A DNA stretch of 64,000 nucleotides from Salminus brasiliensis (GCF_030463535.1 NC_132879.1:37120425-37184424), one strand, 5' to 3'. Numbered from the stretch's first letter, positions 24,826 to 37,595 are shown. Program-made: numbers and translations. The notes: generated by a model from the letters alone, not told the origin.

Positions 24826-26625
24826 AATTAGCACCTAATACTATTAGGTGATCTCCAGAAACTATCAGTTGATTCTTCATGCAATTACTTTTTAGTAAAG
24901 AAATATTATTAGTGCAGTCAATGTTAAAAATGAACGATTACTTAGCAAACTGTAATGCGTTAATCTTCTTTTAATGCAAATGAATCATCCTACCAAGTTT
25001 AAGCACCCTCCCCCCCATATGTCACTCTCTTTACAGTGCCTTGTGATGAATTAGCAGTTTTATTTAGAGATGTAAACACAGCGGTGCTACTGCTCAGAGC
25101 TCAGGGTAGAGGGTAGAGTACACTTTATTTATGCTGAAACATGGATTAAATCTCAAAACTCTCATTCTCTTAACCCTCCCTCGTCTCTCTCCCTCATGCA
25201 CACATACACAGCTGCTCCTCTCTTAGCTCACTTAATCCTGCCCCAATGATTGAACATCCATTTATCTCTTAAAAAGTTGTTGAAGCTTTTTCTCTATTAA
25301 AGCTTCTGTGTCCGAGCTGTGTCGTGTTCGAGCCTAATGTTCTCAAAACTACACTATTACTATATTAGGAAAAAGACAGATCCTCAAGCATAGCACACAT
25401 GTATTTGTTCTCCCACTTATTCAAAATGGATGTTCTAGCTAGCATTTTAACTATAATGAATTAATCAGATTATTGCTGTGATTAATGTGATTAAACTTTT
25501 GAATCACCCAACATCACTTAATATTATACAACAACCGTTCAGAGGCTTTGTGTCAAGCAGGTAAAATTTATCCTGTTAATGTTGCAGTTGAAAAAAGGAA
25601 GGTAGCAAACCGAATGGAGAAGTGGGCATCACTTAAATATGGCAGAGCACTATTTAAAGTGTCTATTGCAATGTATTTTCTGTTGATGTGCTGTCCTGTG
25701 TGGTAATACCTTCAAAAACTGTAAAATACAGTAAAATTGTATTGGTAAATACAGCATTCTGCAGTACTACCCATATCCATACACCTTGCAATTGAACTGC
25801 ATTAAGATTTATCAGATGGACCACTTTAGAACATATGAAAAATGACGCGTGAAATCAATTTTGCATGGGTTTGAAGCTTTTGTGTGCATGAGGTGTACTT
25901 CTGGTGTGTTGTTTTCATGAAGTGGCAAGAAAAAAAAAATGTAGTGACACTCGAAGCAAAGGATTGTCATGCCCCTCGCTGTGGCTCATACTGAGAATAA
26001 AAACAGGCCAGTTGCTTGGTTAATGGGATTGGTGGGTGGCCTCTCAAGTGGGCAGCCTGCTTCGTGAAAGAACATCATGTTTCAATTCAGAAAAGCCTCT
26101 GTACCAACGCCTCCTTTTACACCTCCTGTTGCACGAGTGGGTGCGGAAAACACAAAAGCACATTCAGGGGAATTATGCTCAATCAATTTTCCAAACACTG
26201 ATTGTGCCTTGTCTTGATCTAAATAACACTGTCAGCAGAGATTCTGCTTTCGAGTGGAAAACCAGCTTAGAGGGGTTTTGGTGGTAGAGTGGGACTCATT
26301 TATCAAATATGTACAAACACATTTGATTGCAGTGTAGCAGCACGATTATGTATATGAGTTCTGGATTTAGTGCTATAAGCACTAAAGTGGTTCAACCATG
26401 ATCATATTTCACTTATTTTTTGTGGCAAAGCAGACGAATGAGATATAATGTAATAATTAAAAGGATCCGAGAGCATAATCAGATTGCTATCAGATATAGT
26501 ACTAATATTAATCCCACATTGACAATTTCACAGTGTGATTAACTAAGTACGTACAGAAATAATCCCTAGCTGTTGCAAAACCAATTTGTTGACATGGGCT
26601 CAATCAGAATCAGAAATACCAGAAA
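24826..26625. other. intergenic, possible hAT-like repeat debris
   Basis: Blocks such as 'gctgtgattaatgtgattaa' (25476) and 'aatgcgttaatcttc' (24954) resemble the ends of fish elements rich in 'gattaatcgcgattaa'. No boundaries or coding region are seen. The rest is unremarkable. Confidence 0.3.
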
Positions 26626-26629
26626 TGGC

Positions 26630-27495
26630 GACTTGGTTATGCTGACTGACTTGTGACTGAACTCAGACACTACTTTAACTGCTTCATGACTTGACAAGGA
26701 CTTGAGCCTTAAGACTTGTAAGGAGGGGAAAAACAAGCACCCACATTAATGTGGTTAATGAATACTTCCTTTCCTTTCCAGCTTTACATGAGTAGTTTGC
26801 AGGAGTGTCAAGTTTAATATGTCATTACCCAAAAAAACACACAACCAGAGGCTCAGAACCCCAGAGACTTGAGATCTGACTTGCACTCAAAACCCAGAGA
26901 CTCCAGACTCAACTCAGATTCACACCCCCAGAGAGTTAAGACTGAAACTCACACCCCCAAGTCCTGAGATCCTACTCAGCTTCACATCGTCAGAGACTCA
27001 AGACTCTATTCTTGCTCAGTTCCCAAAAAAATTACTCTGATTCGCACCCCAGAGACCTGACTCGGACTTAGAGACTTGCGACTCTACTCAGCTTTGCATC
27101 CCCAGAGAATTGAGACTCAATTCAGACTCTGAACCTAGAGACTGAACTCTGACTCACACCCAAAAGACTCATGACTCTTCAGTTTTACAGATGTAGACTT
27201 TATAGACTCTATTTACAGTCAGTCCCCAGAAACCCAAGTCTGACTCGCACCCCAGAGACTCTGAAACTCTGCTCAGCTTTGCATCCCCAGAGGCTCTAGA
27301 CTTAATCTAGACTCTGACATTAGGTACTCAAGACTTGACCCAGACTCAAGCTCATAGACTTGACGTTTAAATTGAAACTTAGCTCAGACTCAGACCCCAG
27401 AGACTCAAGACTTCAGTCAAACTGTGAGACTCTAGACAGGACTTGGACACTACTGAGAGGCTCTAGACCTGACTCGCACCCCAGAGACTCAGACA
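26630..27495. repeat. degenerate GACTTG/CCCAGAGACTC minisatellite
   Basis: Irregular tandem repetition of units containing 'ccccagagactcaagact' and 'gactcagactcacac', about 30-36 bp apart and much diverged. The left edge has simpler 'gacttg' repeats. It is a familiar class of fish tandem repeat. Confidence 0.75.
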
Positions 27496-27499
27496 TATT

Positions 27500-29135
27500 T
27501 CTACTTATTGACTACACCCCTGGATTTAATTATTTTGGTTTGTGTCTCTTTCCAGACTCTTCTTGAAACTGAGGCTAAAGACTAAGAACAGTACAGCTGC
27601 AATGTCGAAATCGCTGAGAAGCACCAGTGATGCCGTCATGTTGAAGTAATGGGCTGCAGACAGTGTCGGCATAATAAAGGAATGTGGAGCTTTTACAGAG
27701 AGCCTCTCCAGTCCATTACATTGCAATTACACTGACACATCAGATCAGAGACGAGAAGTGCTTAGCATGTTTTCCTGGGGAAACTGTGGCAGTGAGAACC
27801 ACCCCCTTACTGTAATGGTAGACAGCGGTCTGTCTAAGCAGAGTTTCTGAGATTCACAGAAATCAAGGGCTGTGAGGGGATGATCCCTCAGCTAGACAGC
27901 CAAAGCAACAGAGTTGGCTACTGTGATCTGCATACACACCATATCTCAATAAGGGTTTTGTTGAAAAAGGTAGAAACCTTTTTATACTAGGGCATAGTAA
28001 ATCAACTGCATGCTCACAAATAAGGTTTTACTTCATTAGAATACTGTATTTAAGTGTGTTTTACACCGTGGGCCTACAAAACATTAGTACACCCATCCAG
28101 TGGATCCGGGTGGATTTTTCTTCCTTGACCTTCTAAATTGCTCTCTCAATATTCCTAATGGCTGCTGAGCCCCCAACTGAGTTTCCCAGAACATTTGCCT
28201 CATTTTTCCTCACAGTCACTATTATTGGCCTGGCAACTGGGGCTGAATATTTTGCTATACTGTAAGATACAGGTTTTTATACATTAGCAAATAACCAACA
28301 TGTACTGTATGACACCCCATTTTAAACTGGAATATGTCTGCTCTGATGTAGCAGTGATTAAATCTGACATTTTATATTTGCCTTTCCTTGATAGAAATGA
28401 CTGATACTTCCTGAATACACCACAGTAATCATGCTCAGATCCCAGATATATGGGGTGTGTCAGCTTCCTTGGTGGGTCATCTTACCCCATTCTTCTCTAA
28501 ATTATTAAACGGAGTCTCTGCTTAGTTTTACAGTGCGTAAAACAATTTCCAGAGAACATCAATGCATGAAGGAAACGTCTAACATTTGACAGCTGGAGTT
28601 AAATCCAACTAATTAGTGTAATTATGGTGGAGAATGTAAAAATGTCAGACATTGTAGATATGCAGATTCTTGGCTATGTCTTTGTTAGGATGGTTATAAT
28701 TTTACCGGTTATATTAATAAATTATTGAAAGGGATTTTCAGTATCTGGAAAACTTAAGCATAAGCTTAATTTCCTCACTGTGTGCCACCAAAGGCATCTG
28801 AGACATACAGTAAGTCACTACTCACAGGACAAATCTTTTAGTCTTTTACTTGAGAAAAACTTGTGGTCTGATAAGGTCTGACTATAAGTAGTATAAAAGA
28901 AGAAATATGATGACATGCATAAATATAACATAATTCACAGAGAGGTGATAAAGATAAAACGAAGAAAATGGCATGGTTTGATTTTCATAAAAAGCCCAAA
29001 CACAGCCACAGAGATATTTTATTTGAAAAGCTAGCTGGCGAGTGTCTTTATTCTGAGAACATTAGCTCGTGTGTGAAATGTCAGTAGGACACTCCTGAGT
29101 AGGAGTGTGAAATGACAGGCATTAGTTGAGGCGGG
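27500..29135. other. intergenic, nothing recognised
   Basis: AT-rich with no clear repeat or coding signal. Confidence 0.5.
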
Positions 29136-29139
29136 TGGG

Positions 29140-29470
29140 GGGGGAGGGGGGACTGTCCTCCTTCATTTTCTGCGTTAATAGTCCATGGTAATTAGAACAA
29201 TCCATAAGCCAATTTTTCATGTTTGTCCTCGATTTTCCGCCTACTGCCAGATATTTCATTTCTGTATTCAGAAACCTAATTGTGGCAGGCCATTCCAAAA
29301 CAAGGCCTTTATGTGTTATAATAGGTAAGTTCCCTTATTATCGCTGAATGCTCTAAACCTTTAGAAGCCACAGTTATCTCCAGTGACAACAAAAGCACGG
29401 TGGAATTGGATCGTTTTTAGGAATAAAATTGAATGGAACCTTAAATTGATACCACATTTGTGTTTGTAAG
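29140..29470. promoter_or_regulatory. candidate conserved non-coding element
   Basis: High-complexity AT-rich block with homeobox-like cores ('catggtaattagaacaatcc', 'aacctaattgtggcagg'), bordered on the left by G-runs (29131-29152). The function is inferred only from composition. Confidence 0.25.
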
Positions 29471-29474
29471 TGAA

Positions 29475-30540
29475 GGAAGGGCTTTTTATTATTATATTTG
29501 CCATGTTTTTGACAACTGGTGGTTGCAATAAATCTGAAGTGCATACTTGAACATGCCGATACAGAATGTATCCTAAATCGAAATGTAATTAATTACAAAA
29601 TCTTTTTTTATTCATTGTCATTGAGAATTTGACATGAGCATCAACACAAAAAGTAGTAACTCGTACCTTCATACTGTGACATATCACTCCTACCAACATG
29701 TGCACACATTAGACCTTCCTGCTAACTGGGTACTGCTAACAGAGGGCAATTTCCACCACCCGTCACCCACCCCGCCGTGCAGAACAAGGTAATGCAAGGG
29801 GATTCCACAGGGGACCGGACACACGTGCGCAGGCACAAACACACAATCCACATTACATGTGTCATGCATATTTAATGGCCCCGGAACTCTGATGTATATT
29901 TCAAACCAAACTCAACAGCGACCCCGAAAGCACCACAGTTAAAGCACCTCCACACAGCATGACATCCTTTGCTCTCCAAGGAACGGTTGCTCTCGGTGCA
30001 TTTACAGCTGAAAAATCTGTAATTTCCTGGAAACCGAGAACATGCGACAGTCATTATCAATAAAATATGAGATCAAGCTCTATAAGGATGCATGACATGA
30101 CTTAAAAGATGTTGGGTTTTTTTTTCCCCTGTTGCTGAGGTTGAACCACTTTGATTCACAGAGTAGTTAGTGTTCCTCCATGCTATCCATGTTTATTATC
30201 CATGTTTTGCTCTCATGGGCGAGAGGGAGGAAGAGATCTTTCTTGGCAGTGAAGATGGATGTCTCACTCAGGACTTTTCAGCGGCTCACTGGGCGGAACA
30301 GTCAAGGCACATCAGCAAGAAGCGTTAGGCCAATCATTCAGAACAGTTCTGCCGCAAAGAGCATGATGGGAGAAGAATCATCAGAAAGCAAAGAAAACTC
30401 AACTAAAGAAACACAATTCCTTTCAGGGTTAGGGTTTTCTGTTCCTATTTCTAGTTCACAGAGTTACATGACAGTACAGTTCTCTGCAATAAGTGCTTAT
30501 GTGAGCTTACAAGAGTGGATCTGTACACACACACACACAC
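29475..30540. other. intergenic, nothing recognised
   Basis: Contains a T-run near 30117 and a short CA array at 30524-30542. An open frame at 30180-30575 lacks recognisable similarity. Confidence 0.45.
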
Positions 30541-30542
30541 AC

Positions 30543-31090
30543 AGCAGGGCAAATAAGTATTTAGTCAGCCACTGATTGTGCAAGTTCTCCTACTTAGAAA
30601 GATGAGAGGTTTGTCATTTTCATCATAGGTACACTTTACTCAACTATAAGAGACAAAATGAGAAAAACAGGAAATCACATTGAAGGTTTTTATAGAATTT
30701 ATTTGCAAATTATGATGGAAAAATAATGGAAAATAAGTTCAACTCAATACTTACACTGGCAATGACAGAAGTCAAACGTTTCCAATAAGTCTTCACCAGG
30801 TTTGCACACACCGTAGCTGGTATTTTGGCCCATTCCTCCATGCAGATCTCCTCTAGAGCAGTGATGTTTTGGGGCTGTCGCTGGGCAACACAAACTCCCT
30901 CCAAAATATTCTATGGGGTTGAGGTCTGGAGACTGGCTGGGCCACCTTGAAATGCTTTTTACAGAGCCACTCCTCTGTTGACCGAGCAGTGTGTTTGGGG
31001 TCATTGTCATGCTGGAAGACCCAGCCAAGTTTCATCTTCTCACTGAAGGAAGGAGGTTTTGGCTTAAAATCTCATGATACATGGCCCCGT
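30543..31090 (-). pseudogene. Tc1-like transposon 3' half, minus strand
   Basis: The left end (30546) has the terminus 'gggcaaataagtatttagtc'. The minus-strand frames then give '[18 protein letters not shown]' (second catalytic Asp) and '[15 protein letters not shown]' (catalytic Glu), interrupted by frameshifts. The N-terminal half is missing beyond about 31090. Confidence 0.85.
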
Positions 31091-31108
31091 TACATATATA
31101 CACATATG

Positions 31109-31136
31109 TACAGTGGGGCAAAAAAGTATTTAGTCA
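31109..31136 (+). repeat. second copy of the same Tc1 terminus, direct orientation
   Basis: 'cagtggggcaaaaaagtatt' followed by 'tagtca' repeats the terminus at 30544-30572 in the same direction. A complete element would have it inverted. It is cut off by the CA array at 31146. Confidence 0.75.

Positions 31137-31145
<9 letters not shown>

Positions 31146-31192
<47 letters not shown>
31146..31192. repeat. (CA)n microsatellite
   Basis: Perfect CA array of about 46 bp between two Tc1 termini. Confidence 0.95.
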
Positions 31193-31194
<2 letters not shown>

Positions 31195-32105
31195 CATGGA
31201 AAAACTTTTGTCTTCTTTAACGTATTTAAACAGCTGGACATTTGATCTTTGTATAGACATTATCAAGAGATGGAGTTAATATAACTAAACCAATAAAACT
31301 GAAGAAATGTCCTTAAAAATCTTTTTATGTAATTAATAATGCTATTTTCATATGAGGGAAAAAGTTAGGACATTCTATGCCTGAATAGCTCATATTTCCC
31401 CTCTTGGCTGAAATAACTTAAGTTAGACATTTCCTATAATGATCTTGTAGTATATTCATTGACTTTGCAGATGTAGAAAAGAAAGGGGGTCCCGTTTCTT
31501 GACCAAATATACACAAATTGAACAGAGATAAGATGCTGTTTAGATTTGGACATCCCGTTGGGCAGACGTGTCAGTGAGTTAAACGCTGTCCAGATGTGGC
31601 CATGGACCACTTAGGTAATGGGGGAGCTAATGGCTGTTCCCTATGGATGAAATGTAAACATTCCATATATGGCAACATTCCAACAGAATGTGGCGTGAAA
31701 TAAGGTATAAAAACTCAAGGTATTCCTAAGTCGGAGAGAGAGAGACCGAAGGGCACCCAGAATTGGCAGACTCTCTCCACACTGTTCTTTCGATTGCAAT
31801 AAAATATATTATTGTTACAACTAAAGACGGTGGCTACAGACTCTCCTTTTTGAATAACAAGTCCATCTCCAGAGGAAGACGAACCGAGACGACAATCTAC
31901 CAGTTTCTGACATCAACTGGGAGAAAGTGTTTCCCACTCCTCTATGCAGAAATCTTTCAGCTGTGTGACGTTTCAGCTTTAGATTTTAGCCAGATGGTCT
32001 CACTTTTCCTCAAGCGTCGTCTGATGCACTAAAGAATTCCTAATGTAAGCTATGTTCTCAGACCCTGCTACAGAAAAGCAGCCACAAACCTTGACATTTC
32101 ATCTC
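31191..32105 (-). mobile_element. Tc1-like relic, family A (copy 2), interrupted
   Basis: The terminal-repeat part (31191-31330, 'cagtcatggaaaaactt', 'actgaagaaatgtcc') and the transposase part (31895-32105, complement contains 'gctgaaacgtcacacagctg' and 'aaagatttctgcatagagga') both match copy 1 at 6.8-7.4 kb. There they are about 115 bp apart; here they are about 610 bp apart because of an intervening LTR-like segment. Confidence 0.65.
31440..31893 (+). mobile_element. LTR-like fragment, copy 2
   Basis: 'aaggtataaaaactcaaggt' (TATA-like), 'aattggcagactctctccac', 'gcaataaaatat' (polyA-like) and 'actaaagacggtggct' run in the same order as in the 15.9-kb fragment. It lies between the two halves of a Tc1 relic, consistent with a nested insertion. 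No coding part is seen. Confidence 0.5.
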
Positions 32106-32133
32106 CATGTTTCCAGTTGAAAACAAAAAGCAG

Positions 32134-32147
32134 GGGGGGGGGGGGGT
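32134..32147. repeat. poly(G) run
   Basis: Run of about 13 G following 'aaaaagca', next to the Tc1 relic. Confidence 0.9.
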
Positions 32148-32369
32148 TATTTCACAAAGTAATCTCTTAGTTAGCCACCTAACTTTAGCCTATCAGCTCT
32201 TCTCTTATTGGACAAACTAGACTAAGCTTATCTGACTGAGAAAGATAGTGTGAACACCTTAAAGAATTTAAATGCAGCATCATTTTAATTTTTATCTAAT
32301 TTAAGTGTTGCTACTCACAGCATTATGGTGCATCTAATGCCTGGACAACACTACAGAATCAATCAGTCC

Positions 32370-32590
32370 AAATTTCAGGCAGATAACACTTTATTGATCC
32401 CAAAGGAAACCGCAGTGTCACAGTACTGTACATATTGCACACAGGCTCAGAAATACATTATTAGAATAAATACAACAAAAGAAAAGAACAGTTATTAACA
32501 AAAAACAATATAAAAAGCACGTACAAGAGCAACGTATGTATTATTGCACTAATAGAGATATGAGGTAGTAAAACTATAGATAGAATATTA
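32370..32590 (-). mobile_element. LINE 3' UTR-like fragment
   Basis: 'cactttattgatcccaaagg' is the reverse complement of the 'CCTTTGGGATCAATAAAGTG' type tail that ends many fish L2/Rex-type LINEs. It is followed by the expected AT-rich body. No coding region remains. Confidence 0.5.
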
Positions 32591-32599
32591 TTACTAGGA

Positions 32600-32810
32600 G
32601 CCACAGTGACAGGAGGTGAAACTGTAGTAACAGCAGCAGGTCAGGTAGACATAAGAGTTGATACACCCTCAAGGTGGGAAAGAAAGGCGTCATTAATCCA
32701 GGCTGGTATAAAAGGGCCCCTATCACTGAAAACTGCCCGTTGCTTCATTAAAATAAGACGTATTATTATTAAAGTTTCAAAATGTACTGTTCACTCCCCA
32801 GCCATACCAT
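32600..32810. other. intergenic spacer
   Basis: Short stretch between the LINE tail and the MITE. Nothing recognised. Confidence 0.4.
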
Positions 32811-32814
32811 TGTT

Positions 32815-33247
32815 ACAGTACCAGTCAAACGTTTGGACACATCTGGTTGAATGTTTGCTGATCATCATCTTAAAAACATCTGGGTGCAAATGCATATCCA
32901 CCATAGTTAGGTTGTCGTGGCTGGGGGGGGTTTCAAGTAGGCCTACATTGTAGGACAGTGGCAGTGTGTACACATGACAGTGGATATACAATAACATACA
33001 TTTACGTATTTAGCAAGATCAATACATAGCCTTCATAGCCTATATAACCAAATCATCCCCTTTCAGTTCAACTGAGGCCTACTATAAACCCCTCAGCCAC
33101 AACATTCTAACTATGGTGGATACCTGTGTGTCCCCAGTGTCGTCTTCTTTGAAAAGTAAAGTATATTCTTCCTAGCATTTGGATCAAATGGTTTTAAGAC
33201 GATGATAAGCACACATTCAGATGTGTCCAAACATTTAACTGGTACTG
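32815..33247. mobile_element. Tc1/mariner-type MITE
   Basis: 31-bp terminal inverted repeats: 'acagtaccagtcaaacgttt' onward at 32815-32845 and its inverse at 33217-33247, with two mismatches. The terminus 'cagtaccagtcaaa.gtttggacaca' is typical of non-autonomous Tc1-related fish elements. Total length is about 433 bp with no transposase. The left side abuts TA; the right has TT. Confidence 0.85.
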
Positions 33248-33249
33248 TT

Positions 33250-34320
33250 TACAGAAAATAAGCTGCAATAACTGCCTTCTTGAAATCACTGTATCTCTGT
33301 TGTTGCATTGCACTGCAGTGACCATTCAGGAATTACTGGCCCTCTATTTGCACAGGCTCAGGTTCTCAAACGTGATGGCTTTACTGTCATCTGCCGTGTT
33401 TGTCACGTTTGAACCTCTGTTTGAACCTCAGAGTTGTTAGAACCTGCCATTACAACCTGTCATTATACACGAATACCGTGGAGAGACAGTAGTCTTAAAT
33501 AAGGGCAGAAGGTCGCATGAGCATGAACACACATATGATTTTGTACGTCTCCAGGCACATTACGGAGGGCTAGGTGTGAAGCAGACAGGAAGAGGCCAAC
33601 CTTTTTATTTTACAGTTCACGGACAGTGACCCACGAAAGAAGGCCCAATTCTGCTAGCAGGTGAGGAGCTTTCAGAAGGTCCGTGACTGTGTGCACATTC
33701 CTCTATGGACTATGACTCAAGGCTTTCTGTTTGTGCTGTTTTCACACCGTGGTGAGCATTCAGCAGCTCACGCACCTTCGAGAACCTAACAGCCATTCGC
33801 CTACACCAAGGGCTGCCTGTGTCCTTGACTCCCAGTGTTGAGTGAATTGGATTCTGCACTTCTTTTGAAGGCTGGCATCTTCACACAGTGCGGCACATTG
33901 GAAGGAAAAAATTCAGATGGATTGAAAGGCACATAAAAAAAAAACCTCCAGAGCAGAGGCCTGAATACCTGTAGGTAACAAGGAAGTGGTAACGGCACAC
34001 AGGAGCAACAGCAAAAGCCACAGCGACCTTGGGAAGATAATACCAAAGGCAACAACAGTATAATTGCTTCGGTGGTTTTATGCCCGTACAGAAAATACAG
34101 ACTTCATCTTGAGCCGCTCACAGAAGCAATGCTTATCTACAGTATTTATGGGGAAACGAAACTCTGCTGCTTCTCTGACCGGCGGAGAGTCGCACAAGAA
34201 GCAAGCGGGGATGGACGGCAAGAAAGAGTCAAAGCCCAGAAAAAAAACCCCCAAACCCATCTGTTTAAGCTGCGCACAATTAGCGTGGCTTAAAAGAGCT
34301 AAATTCGTTCAAAGTGATTA
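33250..34320. other. intergenic, nothing recognised
   Basis: Moderately high complexity. Open frames at 33801-34321 on both strands lack similarity. Confidence 0.45.
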
Positions 34321-34324
34321 GGCC

Positions 34325-34960
34325 TGTGTTTACTATAAGCAACATTCTGTACACAAGATAAGGGCGCCTCATTTGCATATGCTAATTAGCCCAATTAGTT
34401 ATGCTCCGCAGAGTCATTTCTATTCAGCCAACCTACGGGCGCTTTTTGGGGGAGATTAACAAAAATAATGAAATAATTCAATCAATCAAATAAAGGCTAA
34501 TATATGCACAACGAATGGCAAGGGGCAGTCGCACATTTAATGTCACGAACAGGAGGAATTAGTCCTGGACGAATTAGCATTAGGACCCCTTTTCGCACGG
34601 TAGTCCTTTTTTCCCCCCTCCTCTCTCAGACTGCATGGGCCTGGTAGCTGTGGCTCTCCTCCAAAGCACAAGGAGAACTCGGAAGCTGAAACTTCCCTCT
34701 AATCTGTCTGCTACATGCAGCCTCTTTTACGACTCATCGATGCCCTAATGGCGTCCATTGTAGGAAGGCAAGAGCGGCTCCCTGCTTTATTGCGGTTTAC
34801 ACAGAAACGCTTGGCTGGCAGGCAGGAGAGACACAAGCTCAGACCTTCATTCGGCTTTAATGCAGCGCGTGGTTGGATTCGGGCTTTTATTCAGGTGATT
34901 AAAAGCATGATAAACTGTAGACTTCATTAAGCCCGTCTTTCCACTGGTGGGGTTATTAAG
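34325..34960. promoter_or_regulatory. candidate conserved non-coding element with octamer-homeobox site
   Basis: Contains 'atttgcatatgctaattagc' (34371-34390), an octamer ATTTGCAT next to a TAATTA core, followed by 'ccaattag'. Further TAAT cores ('gaattagtcctgg', 'gaattagcattagg') and 'cacatttaatgtcacg' follow. It is repeat-free over more than 600 bp. This is the most enhancer-like stretch in the window, but that is inference from motifs. Confidence 0.35.
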
Positions 34961-35149
34961 GCTGCAAAGCAGAACAGCGAAGAATGGCACTAATGGCGAA
35001 CCGAAGCACTGATGGAGAAGGAGAAGCAGAAGGGAGGTAATGCATTATGTTTATTCAGAACCTGAAGTTACATACTGTTACTTATATGATGCTCTAATAA
35101 ATGTGTTGGTTCTCTGGCATTAACCCCATTTTTAAGCACATATTGAGTT

Positions 35150-36385
35150 AAAGGCCGGGACTTTTGAGAGGCCATTCTAAACGCCTAGTATTAGCTGTAT
35201 TTAATCCATTCCACAACCACCAACTTTTAAATGTGTTTGGGGTCACTGAAATACCCAATTGTGTCCAAGTTTCAACCATCTAGCTGAAGAATTCAGAGGT
35301 AGTCCTTCATTATTCACTCCGCTTTGCGCTTTCACTGGCAAGAAATCAGCCCCAGAGCTGTGCTGCTACCACCACCATGCTTGATGGCTGGTACAGTGTT
35401 CTTGGGAGAATGCCTTTCCTTTACTCCACTAGACTTCTCGGTTTCATCTGACCATAAAACATTCCTCCAGAAGGCTTTTTCTTTATCCAGGTGGTCAGCT
35501 GCAAACTTTAGCTGAGCTTGAAGGTCTCATTTTCTGAGCAGAGGCTTATCTACGCAAGTGCGCCAGAAGGAAATTTGTATCTCGACAAGAGTTGAACAAT
35601 TTGATAGATAACAGTAACTGTAAATGAAAGGCTTTGGTGACGGCCCTGTCATCGGCCCAGGTTTTGTGACATCTGGACCCTCGCATATCCTTCTGTACAC
35701 GGATGGCAGAGGCAAAGCCAACTCCCCTGGGCAACTGGTGGGGTCGAGGAGGAAGGAGGGAAAGGATGAAACGTCAGCATCTGATAGCAGCAAAGTAGGC
35801 GTGTAAATAGTTTTCAGCTTCTGCTGAAGCTCTCATTTCTTGGATGGCAGCCTCTCTGCCCATGGGGATATAAAGCTCTCTTAACTGTAGACAATGACAC
35901 TGGTGTTCCAGCAGTTTCCAGTTCATGGTAGGCCCTGTGCCCTGGTGGTTCTTGGGTTGTTCCTAACCATTTAAACCAATTTCCTCTCAGCTGAAGGTGA
36001 CAATAACAACAATGTTCGAACTGATTATCTTTAAATCTTCAGTTGTTTAAAACTAGAACCTGTGGAAATCAGTGATCATCGTTTTCAGATCTGCACTGAG
36101 CTCCTTGCTATCTCCCATTGTACTGTGTGTTGGTCAATCCAGCCAGTGCTGTCAAATAAATGCTTTTAATGTGAGCAGAGAGAAGCTACTAGCTATAGTC
36201 CATCATGACCACCAACAGGAAGTTAGGAAGCACTTTTAGCATCAAATTTTCAGTGGCACCAAAATAATCAAATCTAATATGCATCATTTTGACCCTGTGT
36301 TGATTTAAGAAAATCCCTGAAGGTCCAATATGGCTTTGACATTCATGTCCATAATAAGTGTATGTAAACTAATGACAACAAACAT
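35150..36385 (-). pseudogene. Tc1-like transposon relic with internal unrelated segment
   Basis: Minus-strand fragments, from right to left: a terminal repeat ('ttacatacacttattatgga' near 36350), then 'LVxMVRNNPRTT' with HELETAGTPVSLST-like codons (about 35870-35960). Next is 'QLKFAADHLDKEKAFWRN', then 'VLWSDETE' (first catalytic Asp) and a KHGGG block (35380-35520). The 3' part is decayed to about 35170. The segment 35550-35800 does not fit the transposase and may be a separate insertion. Confidence 0.7.
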
Positions 36386-36389
36386 GTGT

Positions 36390-37595
36390 GTTAACTGATG
36401 GACATGGTATGTTGTTAATGTAGGCCTCCCCACTGCTGGTAGAACTAATAGGGAGACCTAGCTAGTGGCTGAGAACTGGAGGTAAAAAATGAAGACGCTG
36501 GAACTTCAAGAACTATCCCTATGTTGAACATGCTTCATGAGACAGACCCCTAAATGTCTGTGAACCGTTAATTGGAGAGACTTGACAAATACATTGACAA
36601 ACACTCCCTTACAGTCCAGCTACTGACATATCCTCTACCCTCAAGCTCCCACCCTCATGCCCTCTAGTAAAGCAGCCTTAATTCTGCAGCAAGTCCTTCA
36701 GCAAATACAACTGTCTGCTGTTGTATACATTTGCCCCAGAAAATCCCAAACGGCTCCTATTTCAGCTCCTTCCTTCTCCCCGAACAGCTTTTCAGGCACA
36801 CACACACGATTCATAGATTAGTGGATAGATAGATAAATAAACAAACCTCACACACCATCCGTGTCGTCCCACTACAGAAAACCTAAACACAGCTTCCTCC
36901 AGTCCATCTTCTTTCTTTGCTGAACTTGCACATGGACGGACACACACACAGTATTACCCCTCCTGGGCATATGGAGGTCATCGGATTACTGCAGAAGACA
37001 TGTAGGCCCGAAGGGGATGATAGAAGGGGGGGTGAATGCTGGGTAAAAAATAAAGAGAACATGCTGGCACAGAACTGGAAGAGCCTGGGGAGTAGGAGAA
37101 CTGTCTGTGTGTGTGTATGAGAAAGAGAACGAGGGAGGGAGAGAGAGAAAGAGAGCAATAGAAGGGGGGATTCCACGCTGTGCTACTCTTGGAGTCACGT
37201 GGGAGTTGAGTGTGCAGGGTTTTTTAAGAAGTCAGCAGGAGAAGAGAGGACAGCTGGGTGCATCTGCTGTGTCCCCTTGCTTTCCTCCGCAGAGAAGAAA
37301 GCTGGAGAAACGTCATCCGTATCAAACGCCTGCTTGTTAAAGGTGCCGATACGATTTTTGCGTGCTGATGCTTTGAGGCTAATTTAGCTAACGAATAACG
37401 GAAGCTCACGACCAGCAGTTCAGCATCAAGCAATCCACATGCATAAAACATCACACACATGCTGCTTTGCTAGGAATACATGCCACAACACAAAAATCAG
37501 TAGCTAGTTAGCCAGCTGTGTTTCAGCCTGTTAGGCTTTTTCCAATCACTACCATTAAGATATATTACAGGATAATTAATAACTCAACATCAAAC
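36390..37595. other. intergenic, nothing recognised
   Basis: Includes purine-rich DNA at 37107-37160 and short CA runs. No coding signal. Confidence 0.45.
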
